Assembly: GCF_000165425.1 (NCBI RefSeq)
Contig: NW_001799046.1
Location: 1 to 64,000, forward strand
Direction: 5' to 3'
DNA length: 64,000 nt
From: Paramecium tetraurelia
Lineage: Eukaryota; Ciliophora; Oligohymenophorea; Peniculida; Parameciidae
The notes beneath the pieces were generated by a model. The model had not been told where the DNA came from. It worked only from the letters and a program-made list of their open reading frames with translations, and ran no database searches. The position numbers and the translations under genes are program-made. Position 1 is the first letter of the stretch, and each line of letters opens with the position of its first letter. Shown one piece after another: positions 23,773-38,625 of the stretch.

Positions 23773-26700
23773 ATGAATATTAAAGTATTGATCCTGGCCT
23801 TATTGGTTGCTCTTATAACAAGCTAATAGTATAGTATTTCTTAATGTGATTGTTCCTAATTGTTATCAGAAGATGATTGCTAAAAAAATGATATGATCAA
23901 ATGTTAATGGGATAGCACAAAGAAGACATGTAAAATCTAGGATACAACAACTAATCCTGTTATAAACTATGCAAAATATTGTGATAATTTTAAAGAAATG
24001 GAATGTCCAAAACAAAAACCATGTAGCAATTGTGGATCTTACTCTGCATGTGCTTGGGTCGATGGATAGTGTACATTTTTTACAGATTGCACAGCATTTA
24101 ATAAAACAACAGATTCAGATTGTTAAGCTATTAGTAATAAATGTATTACTGATGGAACTCATTGTGTTGAAATAGATACTTGTGATAAATATAAAAAACA
24201 ATAATCTTGTGTAAAAAGCTTATTCGGTAGTTTATGTTATTGGGATACAAAAAATAATAATTGTGTTGATGCTGATACTTGTGATAAACTACCAATTAAA
24301 TTTTAAACAGATAAAGAATGTAGACATGAAATACAAAGTTGTACTGCAAAATCAGGAGGTGGATGTGTTGATAGTGGAGTTAATTGTAGTGATTAAAGTT
24401 TAGAAATTTAATGTGTTTGGGATTAATCAATGAAAATGGAATGTTATTGGAATGGAACATAATGTAAGGATAGAATATGTGATAATGCACCTACTACTTT
24501 AAATACTGATGATTCTTGTTAATTATTCAAAACTGATGGATCATGTACAACAAAACAAAATGGTGGATGTATTACTAGAACTACTTGTTAGGCTGCTTCA
24601 ATATAAGCTGCATGTATTAAAAATAGTACAAATGAAGATTGTTATTGGACTGGAACTACATGTGTGGATAAAATATGTTCAAATGCACCAACTACATTAA
24701 CAACTAATTCAGCTTGTGCAGCATTTTCAAAAGGATGCATAACTAAGTAAGGGGGAGGTTGTGTACTTAATGGAGATTGTTCTGCTGCTAATATTTCAAC
24801 TGCATGTGTTAAAAATATCAATAATTTTGATTGTATTTGGGAATTCAACTTGCAAAGAGAAAACATGTGTAAATGCTCCAAAATCTAATACTACTCATGA
24901 TTAATGTACTTCTTATTTATCAACATGTACAGTTTAATCAGGAGGAGGATGTCAATAGAGAACATGTGACAATGCTCCTACAACACTGAATACAAATGAT
25001 GCATGTGAAATATATTTACCTGCAAATAAATGTATAACCAAAAATGGAGGTGGATGCACAATAAACACCACTTGTTCACTTATATCAATAGAAGTTGCTT
25101 GTATCAAAAATTCATTAGGCTTGCCTTGCTTTTGGCATGTTGCAAGTGGAAGTTGCAAAGACAAAATTTGTGCGAATGCTCCCTCTAGTAATAATAGTCA
25201 TGAACTTTGTTAATAATTTTTGAATTCTTGTACTGTAAATTCTACAAATACAGGATGTGTTGAAAAAACATGTGAGAATTCATTAACTTTATCTATTTGT
25301 GATAAAGATTTAAACAACAACATATGCATTTGGAAAGCAAGGTGTTATAAGAGATAATGTGCAATGGCTTCAAGTTCAATAACATCTCATTCTGAGTGTT
25401 AAGCTTATTATTCAAGTTGTACATTAAGTAATACTGGAAAAGGATGTGTTACATTACCTCTGAAATGTGAAGCAATTACAATAGAAGCTGCTTGCAAGAT
25501 AAAGGCTAATAAATAATCTTGTAGGTTGGACAGGATCTTAATGTTTTGATAAAGCCTGCAATACTGCTCCCAAAACTATTTCGACAACTTCAGACTGTCA
25601 AGCTTATTTATCTTCATGCGTAGCTAACAATCCAATTACAGTAAATGGTACCTCAATTATTTAAGGATGCTAAGATTTACCTAAAACTTGCGATTCTAGA
25701 AAATCATCTGAAAATTGTAATATTACAAGAGCAGCATTTCCAATCTGTTTTTGGGATTCTTCATCTAACAAATGCGTTGAAAAATCCTGTACAACTGCAA
25801 ATTTATCAGGCACACCAGGAGCACTTTCAAAAGGGTAATTCACATTTGATAATTGTTAAAGTTACATGAGCACATGCACGACTACTAATGCTCAAGGTAG
25901 TTGTACTTAAACATCATATCCTTGCATTTCAAATAATAGTTAAGATGGATGTATGGTTAAGCCCACAAGTTGTTCATAGTTAGTTTAGTAAAATTGTAAA
26001 GATGGATCTAAATCTAATGGTGATTGTTATTGGAATGGATCTAATTGTGTTGAAAAGATATGTACTAATATAATATTAAAAACACATAACGATTGCTATA
26101 ATATATTCAATCAATGTACCGTCAATGATGATGGTACAGCATGTATACCATTAGCCACTGCTTGTAATTCATATAAAATTTAAGAGAATTGTAAAATTGC
26201 ATCTACATAAAAGAATTGTTATTGGACAGGAACAGTTTGTAGAAATGCAATTTGTGATGATACTCCAGATTCTGATCTATTTGATTCAGATGAAGAATGC
26301 CTTAAATATCAAACTCAGAATGAAACATGTACAATAATTGCCAAAGTGGGAGGCTAAGGGTGTGTTCAAAAATAGGCAGTTTGTTCTAATTACAAGACTT
26401 CAAGTTAATGCCATAAGACTTTATTAAATTTAAATGCTTAGGATGATTGTAAATGGATTAATGGAATATGTTATTCCTTGGCAACTTTTGCAACAGGAGC
26501 TTGTTCTACGTTTAAAGGAACATAAGATATGTGCAAAGCCTTATAGATAGGGATGCACAAATGTAGCTAATGCTAGTACTTCAACTGCATGTACATTGGA
26601 TTGTACTTTAAAAATTGGAAGTGGATTGACATTCTAAGATTGCTAAAATGTGGATCCAACTTGTTCAGTTAAAAAGGATGGTAGTGGTTGTATTTTAATT

Positions 26701-29700
26701 TAATCTACATGTGCAGGATATGGAACAACAGATGTAAATTGTTATAAATCAAGTGCAACTGGAACACAATCAATATGTCTCATGAATAAAGCCACACCAC
26801 CAAGTTGTTAATCAGTGAGTTCAGCATCTGATTGTGCACTTATAAGTGGATCAGGACTTGATCATGCTAAATGCTAAGCATACAATATTGCATGTACATC
26901 TTTAGGTAAAGGAAATGGGTGTTAAGAATTTAAAGCAAATTGCACTGCTTATACTGGTAATACTGATAATTGCACAGTCTCATAATAAGGACAATGCTTT
27001 TTAAATGGTTCTGATTGTGTTCGTTTTTCTAATTGCTTTTCAATTACTGGAACAAACCTTTCTCAAGAAATCTGTTATTCCTATGGCCCTAATTGCACCA
27101 TAAATAAATAAAAAACAGCATGTTAATATAAGAGAAATACATGTGATTTATACATATCTTAAGAAGAAATGCACAGTATCTGGAACTGACTCTGAAGCAA
27201 ATTTATGTGTTTGGAGTGGTACAGCATGTCTTACTGTTACAGATGTTGCTACTCATTGTGCTTACATAACTGGAACCAATCTGACCGATTCATTTTGTGC
27301 TAGTTACAATGTTAGTTGCATTGTAAATTAAGAAAAGACGGCCTGTTAGGAGAAAAAAGCTTCATGTGGTTTATATTCAACTAAAAGTTCATGTACTCTA
27401 TCATAGGAGGCTGGATCAGCAGGCAAATGTATATGGAATGATGGAGGGTGTCGTATCATGACATTACTCTCTACAATTGTTACATCTATTGATAGCGTTG
27501 CTCTGAAAAGAGCAACATGTGCATAGGTCAATCCAGCTTTGGCACCAACAAAAAGTGGAGATAAATGTTTTATAAAATAAGGTTCATGTAGTATGTACAA
27601 AGAAGAAAAATATTGTACAACTTCCTTAGCATTAGGTACAGAAGCAAATTGTATTTGGGATAGTGATAGTTCAAGTTGTTAAGCATTTACATCTGGTTCT
27701 TTGTGCAAAAATATAACAGGAACAAATTTATCTGAGAGTTATTGCCCTTCAGTTAATCCATTGTGTACAACAAAATAAACGAGAAACGGCTGTTATGAAA
27801 AGTAGCCTAATTGTTCAGATTATAAAACATAAGATGATTGCTAATTATCTTTAGCTTCTGGTAAAGCAGGATATTGTGTATACACTGGTTACGCTTGCGG
27901 TAATGTGACAAACCCTTCGACTCATTGTGGTTATATTTAAGTCTCTTTTCCTACAACAGAGATACTTTGTGCTAGTTATGATACTTCTTGTATTCCTTTA
28001 TTTGGTGAAAACGGATGTCAAGAGATTAAATCAAATTGTTCCTCATACTCATCTTAAAAAAACTGTTATAAATCTTTGAATGACGGTTATTGTATTTGGA
28101 AAGATAGTAGCTGCAAAGTTGTTAGCGATCCGAACGAATGTGCTTCTGCATCTTCTTCTGGTTCTAAATTGACTAGTACTTATTGCAATGGATTACATAA
28201 AGATTGCTGGGTGACTCCAAGTAAAGGTGGTTGTTATTAGATGTTACCTAATTGTGAAAATTACGATCATGTGTCAAAATGTGATAAAACTTTAACTAAT
28301 GAACTCTGTAGTTGGGGCACAGGTTGTTATAAAAATTCATCAGCCAGCCAATGCTATGGTTAGTACTTCACTGATATAGCCCCCTCTGGAACAACAGATG
28401 CTATTTGCGCTATTTATAATGCTGGCTGCATAGCAGATACCGATAATTCTCGTTGTTATGAACTGAAAACAAGTTGTTCGTCATACACAGAAATGTAGCA
28501 GTGTAAGTATGCAGGAAATTAATAATCTAAAGTTGGATGTGTCTATAAAGTGACAGGTTGCGTTTAGCTAACTGATCCTGTAGATGAATGTTCATTGATT
28601 AGAACAAACCCATTTAGCGATGCTACTTGTGTATCTTTTCATAGTGGTTGCACAGTCTCATCAGATTTTTCTGGCTGTCAATAAAGATAAGCAGTTTGTG
28701 CCGATTATACAACAAAAGAAACTTGTACATATTCAGCTGCTGCATCTCCTTTCAATTTATGTCTTTATTTCAATTCAAAATGTGTTGCTGCAAGAGAATT
28801 GTTAACTGATTGTGCAGCCATTACTGCAACTTCAGGTTTGACTGATTCCGATTGCTCTGGGTATAGCTCTACATGCACATCAAATAAAAATGGGACTGCC
28901 TGTTAAGATAAAAAAAGCACATGTTCTGATTACCAAAATTAGGATTCATGTTCTGTTTCCTCAAGTTCTAAATGCATTTGGAAATCTAGTTGTACTTCTA
29001 TTAGTGATGTAACTACTGACTGTGTATATGTAGTTGGTACAAATTTAACTCATGATATTTGTATTTCTTATAACAATGGATGCACAGTCAATAAAGCAGG
29101 AACCTCTTGTTAAGAAAAGAAAAACAGTTGTGCGGATTATACAAAAAGTGAAAATTGCTCTATTTTTGATGATTCTGGAACACCAAACTACTGTATATGG
29201 CATTCGACATGCATCTCTTTCACCAATATTAATACTGATTGTTATTATATAACTGGTATCAATCTGACCAATGATATATGTGCTTTATATAATCCTAGTT
29301 GCATAGTTAATAATTCAGGAACTGCTTGTTAGCTAAATCTAGGCAGTTGTAAAAGAATATGGTTTATAAGATGGTTGTCCGTAATAATAATGCATATGGG
29401 ATGCAGCAGAATGCAAATCTATCTCAAATCCTTCAGTTTAATGCAGCTTAGTGAATGGAAAGACTGGTCTCAACCTTGACATGTGTAGATAATATCATAG
29501 TGAATGTTTTAATCTAAAAGATGGTACTGGATGTTAACATGCAAAGTCAGATTGTAAGAATTATACAACTTAGAATTAATGTGTTGCATAGCTTAATGGT
29601 ACTTCCTGTTTATGGCATGAAAATTCTTGCTACAAAATAACAGGTGTTAGTTGTTAGGTAATTACAGGGACTAATCTAAATCATAATATATGTTAGTCAT

Positions 29701-32700
29701 ATAACAAAGATTGCACTTCAGTAAGTGATGGCAATTCATGTTAAGATTATAAGACAACATGCGAATAGTATTTAGGAACAACTGAATCTTGTATTTAATC
29801 TGTAAAAGGAAAATGCTACCTCTATAATTCAAACACTTGTATTACTATTTTAAATGTTTCTACTGATTGTGCCAAGATTACAGGTGTATCATTAACTTAT
29901 GAAATATGTTAATCATATAATTTGGGATGCAGTGTTAATAGAACCAAAACTGCTTGTGTTTAAAAAGCAGCTTAATGCTCTGGATATTCAACTGCTATGA
30001 GTGGTTGCTATCAAGCAGGAGAAGGATTATGTATTGCATCCACTAGCAATGATTCAGCATGTGTGCCTGCCTCAAGTTCATCTACTTGTGAAAAAGTATT
30101 TTTAGGAACAGGCAATTATACTCATGATAATTGTAGTGCAATGAAAGCTGGATGTACTGTAAATGGAAGTACAGCATGTATGGCTAGAACTTGTGCAAAT
30201 GCTACAGGTTCATTACATTTAATCATGATAATTGTTATTCTTGGCTCAAAACTTGTACAGTAAATTAGACTAATAATGGTTGCGCAATCATGACTGCAAA
30301 ATGTTCAGATTAATCATCTACTTAATGTCTAAATGCAATAGAGGGAGTGTGTCTAGTGTTTAATTCTATTTGTATTAGAAAAGGATGTGATACAGCTCCA
30401 TCAGATGCTTCTCATGATGATGATACAGAATGTTCTAATTATTCATAAGCTTGTACAGTTGCAAGAGCAGGTGGATGTCAAGTAAGAACTGCATGTTCAT
30501 TATATAAATCATCATTATAATGTAAATTAGATATGAATGATAAAAAATGTTTCTGGAATCCATCTGTTAAGACATGTGTTGATTTGGCTTGTGCAAATAT
30601 AGAAGTATCAAATTTATATAATACTCATGCTAAATGCTTTGCAGTTGATTCAAATTTAGGTTGTACAGTCAGAGCACTTAATAAAGTAGTTGCTCCTGGT
30701 TGTATGGCCAGAGGACCATGTAGTTCATATACTATTAAAGATTAATGCATAACTAATGATAGTGGAATAGACTGTGTTTGGAATACAAATAGTAGTTTAC
30801 CTGAACCTGCTTGTTAGGATAAGTCATGTACAACTGCTCCTAGTTCCACATTAACTCACATTGATTGCTTCAATTATTATAATACATCAACTATCAAATG
30901 TACAGTGTAATGCTATTCCAGATGCTAATGGTGGATAACCAATTCTAAGAGGATGTTAATAAACTGCAGCCTGTTCAACTTATATTGATAGTGAGTAATG
31001 TAAAATAAATGCTGCTGGTGATCCTTGTGGATGGAATGGAAAAGAATGCAATGATAAATCTTGTTCCACTGCTCCTGCTACATCAGAATATGACGAGGTA
31101 ATACAAAATGTAGAGCTTATTTGAACAATAAATGTACAGTATCATCAGAAGGATAAGGTTGTATAGATATTCCAGAGAGTTGTGAGTTAATGAATTAGAA
31201 ACAATGTTATTTCAATAGTACTGGACAATCCTGTTATTGGACTGGAACAGAGTGTATTACTAAATCTTGTGAAAATGCTCCAATAGAAACAGCTACAGCT
31301 GAACAATGCAATAACTATTTATATGGATGTACAATAGATGTTATAAAATGCAAAATTAAAATCTGCGAAGATTATGTTTTAACAACTGATGAACAATGTA
31401 GTTATGCGTTATCTACATGTACTACAAATGGTGTTAATTGTGTTACCAGAGGAACATGTGTTTAAGCTTAAAATAAAGCTGGATGTGTTGTATCTTCTAC
31501 TGGATAATCTTGTGAATGGATACCTGATGTCGTAAATTCTCAAAATGTTGTAACTACTGCAGCATATTGTACAATTAAAACTTGTAATACTGCCCCAATT
31601 AGTTTATAAACAGATGCAGATTGTGGAAAGTATTTTACAAATTGTACAACAAAAAGTGGAGGTGGGTGTGTTACCTAAATCAAGTTGTTCTGCTGCCTCT
31701 GTAAATGCTGCTTGTATAACTGCATTAAACGGTACAATATGTGTATGGGATAATACATTAAATAAATGTAGAGATAAAGATTGTTAAGATTTTATAGGAA
31801 CAACTCACACCATTTGTTAAACTTAAAGATAAGAATGTACTGCTGGACCAAATGGTAGATGTGCTAGAGTATAAAGTTGTGAATCAACTACTATTAGAGA
31901 AGCTTGTATTGAAGGCACAAATGGACCATGTTTATGGATTGAAAAGTTTGTCAATAGTGATGGTTCAAAAGGAGCTTGTTTTGCATATACATCATGCAAG
32001 AGTTTAGCTTGGAATAGTGATGAATCTTGTAAATTGATAAGCAATAAATGTACAACTAATGGAACTAATTGCATTGGAATTACTACATGTACTGAGACAA
32101 ATATTGATGGTGGATGTGTTACAGGGTATGATGGATCTTGCATTTAATCTGTACCTGCTTTGAATTCTTCTGATCCTAAGATTTGTAAACCATTTAAATC
32201 ATGTGCAGATGCCTATTATGCAACTCATAAAGATTGTTAAATTGCTAATAAAAAATGTACAACAGATGGAACTACGGGTTGCATTCCTTTAGGAGCATGT
32301 TCAACATATAAATCTTAACTGCAGGATGTTAGGTAAATGATAAAGGATCTGTAGTTTAATCTGGTGTTATAACTTCAACAGGTGTTTGTATTTGGGATTT
32401 GAGTACAAGTGGTTGTAGAGATTAAATTTGCTCTGATTTGAATGGTGTTACTCATTCAATTTGTAATTCTTAATTATCAACATGTACTTCAGATGGTAAT
32501 AAATGTTTACTGAAAACAAATTGTTCTAGTTATTCTACCTAAATTATTTGTTCAACAGCTGTTGGAAATGATGGTCTTTGCTTTTGGGAGGTTGGTTCTA
32601 CTACAAATAATAATACAGCAAAATGTAGATTACTTTCTTGTGCTGATATTCAAAATGGAACATCCATCAGTGTTTGTTAAGCTGCTTTACCATCTTGTAT

Positions 32701-33271
32701 TTCAAATGGAACTGTTTGTATCCCAAAGGCTAAATGTTCAACTTACACAACTAAAACAGCATGCAATTTTGGTGGATTAGATGGAATTTGTGTATTTACA
32801 TAATCAACTTCTGCATAGGCTGTAGCTGATAGTGGAACTTGCACTTTGATGAATTCATGTTCATCTGCAAATAATGATTAAAATGCTTGTGTAGCTGCAT
32901 AAGATAGATGTTCATGGAGTCCAGCTAGTTCTACAATTACAAGTATATGTACTAATCATACATGTGGTACATATAATTAAGTTAGTGGAACTTGTTCAAG
33001 ATTCTTTAATTGGGATAAATAATCATAATAAATATGTTCTATGATTAATGGAATATGTACAGCAACTGATCCATCAACGTTAAAATAAAGTGATTGTTTT
33101 AAATTTTCAGGATACACATATACATGGAATAGCTCAACAAACAAATGTTAAGTTTGTACTAAAAAAGATTAGCCAAATGGTCCTATCAATAACACAATCA
33201 ATGATACAAATAACACTAATACGGCTTAAGGGTTATTATTAACATTCATCTTAGGCTATTTGATGATTTGA
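23773..33271 (+). CDS. Surface antigen gene B (PSA family, GPI-anchored)
   Basis: This gene encodes a giant surface coat protein. The signal peptide is MNIKVLILALLVALITSQ, followed by a Cys-rich start (CDCSQLLSEDDC). Tandem PSA-type repeats follow, each with Trp and six to eight cysteines, such as CDNAPTTLNTDDSC and CSNAPTTLTTNSAC with Gly-Gly-Gly-Cys between. Many NxS/T sequons occur. The end is Asn/Thr-rich and closes with GLLLTFILGYLMI and TGA, a GPI-anchor type tail. Total length corresponds to about 3,160 residues, long for known antigens (roughly 2,100-2,700). Compared with C and D it shows at least nine small frame differences, for example extra bases near 24845, 25520, 26530, 27165, 30215, 30905, 31095, 31670 and 32320. 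Either the copy is silent or these are assembly errors. Confidence 0.9.
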
Positions 33272-33880
33272 TCACATAAGATTATAATATTAATTTATTT
33301 TATAATTAAAATTATTCAACTAAATAGTATTTAGTTTAATTAATTAATCGATTGGTTAATTAGATATTATTAATTAATTTCTCCAACTAAAACGCTGTTT
33401 TTAAGAAATCTACTGTTATTATTATAAATTTTCATAATTTATTGAAGTAGTTCAAAACGTGATTTTTAATATCAATAATGATAATTTTGTAAGATGATGA
33501 ATTATGAATCTAATATTTTATTTTTTTTATGCTGGTTAAAAATGCTAATTAATTAAAGTTTATTGTTGTTGTTATTATTAATCCTCACTGTGTTGCCAAA
33601 AAAAATAATTTTCTATGAGGGATTTCATTCATATTATGCATGCAACAGATAAGGTTTATTTGGATTTACTGAAAATTTGCTTAGGGTTTTATTATTTAAA
33701 AAACTTTTTTGTTGTCAGATATTTCTCATATAATTTCCTTTCCTTTTATGATATTGGGATTAATCATGAAAAAATTTAATAAAAAGATCTTTTCTCTTAT
33801 TGTAGAATATTTTTTCAGTAACATCTAGCTAAGATATAACATTAAAGCTATGATTCTAAATAAAACTAACTTTTCATTAA
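33272..33880. repeat. Antigen 3' flank repeat, copy after gene B
   Basis: The sequence after the stop closely matches that after gene C (50651-51250) and more distantly the 3' flank of gene A. It holds runs of TTAATTAA-type sequence and may contain the 3' UTR and polyadenylation region. No coding potential is evident. Confidence 0.65.
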
Positions 33881-34110
33881 TTAACTGATTTTATCCATTT
33901 AAATCCATAATATATATGAGATATTTGAAAAATGAAAATAAAAATAATCCTTACTCTTATTCAACCATTAATTAGTAAGTTAAATTTTTATACAGAATGA
34001 TGGAGTTATTGCAATTCTTATTATTTCTTCATACTACTCCAGCTTGAACCTTTTCAATCATTGACTGCTGTTAATGCTTAAAGTTTGATATGTAGATGAT
34101 GATAAATTTA
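33880..34110. repeat. Left fragment of the antigen spacer repeat, copy 2
   Basis: This matches about 20920-21120 and 51300-51500 (blocks with TTATTTTATCC-like text and TTTCAATCAT). The match then stops, and the spacer resumes near 38630, which marks an intervening insert. Confidence 0.5.
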
Positions 34111-37100
34111 AAGAAAATTCTTAATGTCTGATAATATAGGAATTTGTTCACTAAACTCTTATCGATCAAGACACTCAACTTCTTATCTTCTTGATCGTCC
34201 TCTTGGTGAATCTTTCTATAAAACTACTCGATGAACTCTGTTTTTGTAAGTTGTAATTAGCCTGCTATTAATTAATTCAGGTTTTCTAAATGGCTGGTTC
34301 ATGCTTAAACTAGATGATTTCTATCCAGCTATAATAATAATAATGATCAATAAAATGGTGCTTATAATCTAAAAATAAAGAAGACAATGAGATTATTTTT
34401 ATGAATATTTAGAATAAATAATTTACTTTATGTTTTTGAAGAATTCACAAAATAATTAATAGAAGTAATCAATTATTAACTATTTAGAGATTTAATATAG
34501 GAAACAAATTTTGCTAATTAAAAATCAAAAAACAAAAGGTATTATAATTATGTTTTGGATTAATATTTCAAATTTAAAAATAAATAATTCATATTTCTTA
34601 TTTCTCAAAACATCATTATCAAATTTAATCTACTAACTAATTCAATTATTTATCAATAGAAATTGATATAAATCAGAATTCAATTTAATAAAGGATTTTT
34701 CAAATAAGGTGTCATAAGAAGAATATATCTATCAGCATAAAATTTTCGGAGCTAATTAAAAGTTGATGAATTTTATGATGCAAATTCAGGCAATTTACAC
34801 TTTTTTCCTTAATTAGAAACTGTTTTAAACTATTCTATACTTTCTCATAAGATTGAATTGAGGCGAGTTTGGTTCTAAAAATTAAAAATTGCACTAAATC
34901 AATATTATTTTAGATTTGTTTCCTCTTATGCACTCCACCATTATAAAGTATTACTTTATATTATTCTCTGAATAATTACCTTTAAAATTGTTAATCTATT
35001 CTAAAAGATGATCGACATAGAAATTTGACTTTATATTCCGGTGATATTTCATCAATGAAAACAAAATTTTCTTAATGTTATTAGCACTCAGAATTTTAAG
35101 AATATTGAATTTGTCTTTGAGTTTCTTCTTGCTCTTTACATCAAGGTGTTGGAGGTTATGCATCCATTTGGTAATTCTGATCTATCAAACCTAGAATGAT
35201 ATTTACTATATGTTAGTAAGATAATTAACATCTATGAGCTCTATATTAGTAAATTAAATATTTGAAAAAACTCATTGACATTGTTGGGAAGGTACTTAGC
35301 GATATTAATGAAATTGGTAACGTAATGATGGATGAAAGTACTGTTTAAAATCATTTTCATAAATTACTATTTTGTTGATTAATTCCATTTGGTGGTTTTA
35401 TAGGGGCATAGAATAGAAGTGGTAGTTTTAATCAACAGTGAACGACTTCTGGAAATCACAGATAAATTTTAAGCTTGACTTGAAAGACATATTAAGTTGG
35501 TTAAAGATATATTTTTATCTCAAGGTCAATGCAGGTGGACATTAATAAAGAATATGAGGAAAAATAAAAATTTACCATAATTAAGTTTGCCTATCCAAAA
35601 CAATATTGGTTTTAAAAATTTGATTGTATTATTCAGCTTTTCTGTGTGTAGATTTATTTTCCCAAGATTATTATTGAAATTCCAAGGTATTATAAGATTT
35701 AACAATTGCAAAGTCTAGTAGAGTTTGATCTTTAGTCTCGAATTATTTTGGATAATAAACATTCCTATTGTAAATTTTTGACTCTGATGTTAAATTTAAT
35801 AGATATTTTTGTAATTCTATTCAATAAGTATACATTTCTTTTTTATTGAGAGAAGTGCAACCAATAACTAGAGTTAATAGATTAGTTATGTTAATCTGTG
35901 TGTATGGAATAAGTAGAAATCTTTGAAGCTATGGTAAGAATCTGAGTTCATGTAATAAATATAAAGGACTTAAATAGTGATGGGTTTGAATTAAAATTTT
36001 TTGGGTATATAGGGATAGCTATATTGAGTGTTTTTAATCTAACTCTCCAGCAGAATTAATTAGTTGCTATTTTGGAATCAGATGATTAGAAATATATCAG
36101 AATTCTTAGTTTTACTTATGAAAGTTTCAAAGATTCCATCAGATGAAATTACTTTGTTTGACGACATTTTCTACTATATGTCTTTAAATTCTAAAATAGT
36201 GAGTGGCTGAAGAGTGGATAATTTTATGGATTACACGGCGATCTCTTTGATATTACATCTATTTGGTTTTGACTGTTATTTATTGCATTCATGCCAAATC
36301 AGATGTTTTCTTGATCATCTAAAGAATAGGAAACATTCCTCTATCTCTTTTTTTTTAGTTTATAATCGCGACTTAGATGAGATTATAGAATTTCTTGATA
36401 TTATTATTCTAAAAAAACTCTAAGAGTTTATCAAAAGAGATTGTTGATTTTCCTCAGCGTGTATCTTTATTTGTGGCACTATTCTTTCTTTTAATCTATC
36501 CATTAATCTTATATTATTTTACATAAACTTGTAGAAGCAATCAAAATCACTAAATTTGGACAGTCCAAATTTATTAAGGTTTAGAGAATTCTGGATTAGA
36601 AAATTTGTAATAGTAAATTTTTATTTTATTTTTTTAGATAATTATAATTTAATAATAGCCATAGTATAATTAGAAATTAATTGTAGTCAATATCGGTTTA
36701 TATTGTTGTTTCTAGACAGTATAGTATAATTTAAATTCTTCTCTCAATTTTTTCCCAAGTTTATACCTTTAAAACGTTTTTAGGTTATAGGGAAAGCTTA
36801 AGGATGAAAAGAACAAGGAGGGTTAATAGAGTTTTTAATCTCCACTTATGATGATTCTTTGATTACATTTAATTGGTTCATAAATTATAAGAACCTGTTT
36901 AGTAGTTCATTTTGAATTTTTTCGAATACTCATTTGCTAAGTTAAAATTAGAACATATACAAATTCATTCCTAACACTTATTAGTTAGTAATCAAATATT
37001 TATTCAGGAGTCGTAATATGTTGCTACAGTAAATTGAGGTTATACCAGAATGAACTCCTGTAATGTTTCGACTTGATTTATAATCATTCTAATTATGGCG

Positions 37101-38625
37101 TTGATAGTTAGTAGCTAGAGGATGAAGATATATTGATGTTGCGACATTTGTATAAACAGAAAATTTGTGGACCTTTCTCCTTAACAAGTCTAAGCGATTG
37201 AGAATTAATTGATAAGATATTCCATCAAATTAGGGTTCTTTGAAAACTTCACTCATTATACACGTTATCAATTTCGAGTTTTTGGACTATCTTCCTGGAC
37301 CTTACCCTTGTGTATTTTCAAATATGTAGAGATTAATCGTTGAAGTCGTGAAAAGATTTTAAGCATGACTATTTATTTCCCTGCATTCTCTTCATCTTAT
37401 TTACCTTTAGAAACACTATTTTTACTTGTACTCATTTATATGAGTATAAGAAGAAACCTATTTTTTTTTTATGATTATCTTTAAGTTCAATTGATTTATA
37501 ACTCAATTTGGTTTTAATGGATTATTGTATGGTTTGTATAAGGTTTTGTTGAGTTGCTGAGGGTGGGGTTGTCTGAGAATTTTTTTTATTTGTTTATATT
37601 TAATAATACTCTGTTTTTTTCTCATTATATATCCAAAATATTTTTTTGTCTTAGAATGTAATATTTTAATCTATTTATCGACCTTTCTGCTGGATGCTTA
37701 ATTATATTAGGGTAAAAATAACTTTGTTGCAAGTTTCAATGCGTTACTAGTAAGAATTGCTTCTTGAATGATTGTGCTGGCCTAATCCGATTACACAAAT
37801 GATATTAGTTTTCTGAGGAACACCATAAGTTTTCAGACGCAGTAAGCCTATTTTACATAATCTATTTAAGTCAGCCTATATAAGCTGCACCTGTTGTTTA
37901 CACTATTGACAAACTAGATAATTTAATATGTTAAATCTAAAATAATGCTCTAATTATTCTGATGGGTGATAATCTATGAATTAAGTTGGGTTAATCTATT
38001 GATAATTTCTGTCAACCATGCTAAAGATTAAATTTTGGTAACAATAATTAAATAATAAAAATTGTTATTATTAGGTAATTTGAGAGAAAATTTTATTCAA
38101 TCTGTGTTAATTAGTAGACTAGAGCTTTAATGAAGGCAGTTAGATTTTAGATTTGTTTAAGTTACTAGCAACAATAAGAATGGCTATATTTGTTTCCTCC
38201 TCAAAAGGCATATTAATATTCTCTAATTGTTTTCAATTTTGAGAAAAATTAATTTATTGAATGAGTATTTTTATTTTTTAATTTTGGTTGGTGATCATTC
38301 TGATGGCTTTTCTATTTAAGGAATATATTTCAAAGATCTTAATAAAAAATTGATTGTTAACTCAGAGTGCTATAATAATTTGTAAGTGTAATCAGAGAAG
38401 ATTTTAAATTGTTATATATTAAACTTTTAAATTCTATAGAATTATCAATATATAAGTTAATATATTTTTTGAATGGAATTTTAGTTCAACTGGCCCTAAC
38501 AAGTCTTTGAGCACTAATCATTATATATATATTAATCATTTTTAATGGTGAGATTTGTTTATATGATAGGAAAAGTTGTATTTAGAAGCCCAAAACCAAT
38601 AACAATTCTAAAAATTAAAAATTTT
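34110..38625. other. Insert of about 4.5 kb, unique to the B-C spacer
   Basis: Neither of the other two antigen spacers has this segment. It is AT-rich with no clean gene. On the minus strand, leucine-patterned text appears in several frames: about 34990-35170 (HNLQHLDVKSKKKLKDKF, NILKILSANNIKKI), 35200-35500 (NFINIAKYLPNNVNEFF) and 35530-35830 (TLQLLNLIIPWNF). This hints at a decayed leucine-rich-repeat-like gene. A plus-strand frame at 36214-36423 is unsupported. No transposase, terminal repeats or RNA gene was seen. Confidence 0.35.

Noticed and set aside
31823-32143. 106-codon minus-strand frame, repeated at 49249-49521 and 63148-63420
   Set aside because: It is antisense to antigens B, C and D. 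Its conservation simply follows the sense coding sequence.
35272-35820. Minus-strand frame open for about 180 codons under the ciliate code
   Set aside because: Two overlapping frames are equally open there, the product has no recognisable family, and an in-frame TGA precedes it. I kept it only as part of the unexplained insert.
36214-36423. 69-codon plus-strand frame in the B-C spacer insert
   Set aside because: Low-complexity hydrophobic text with no motif; within chance length.
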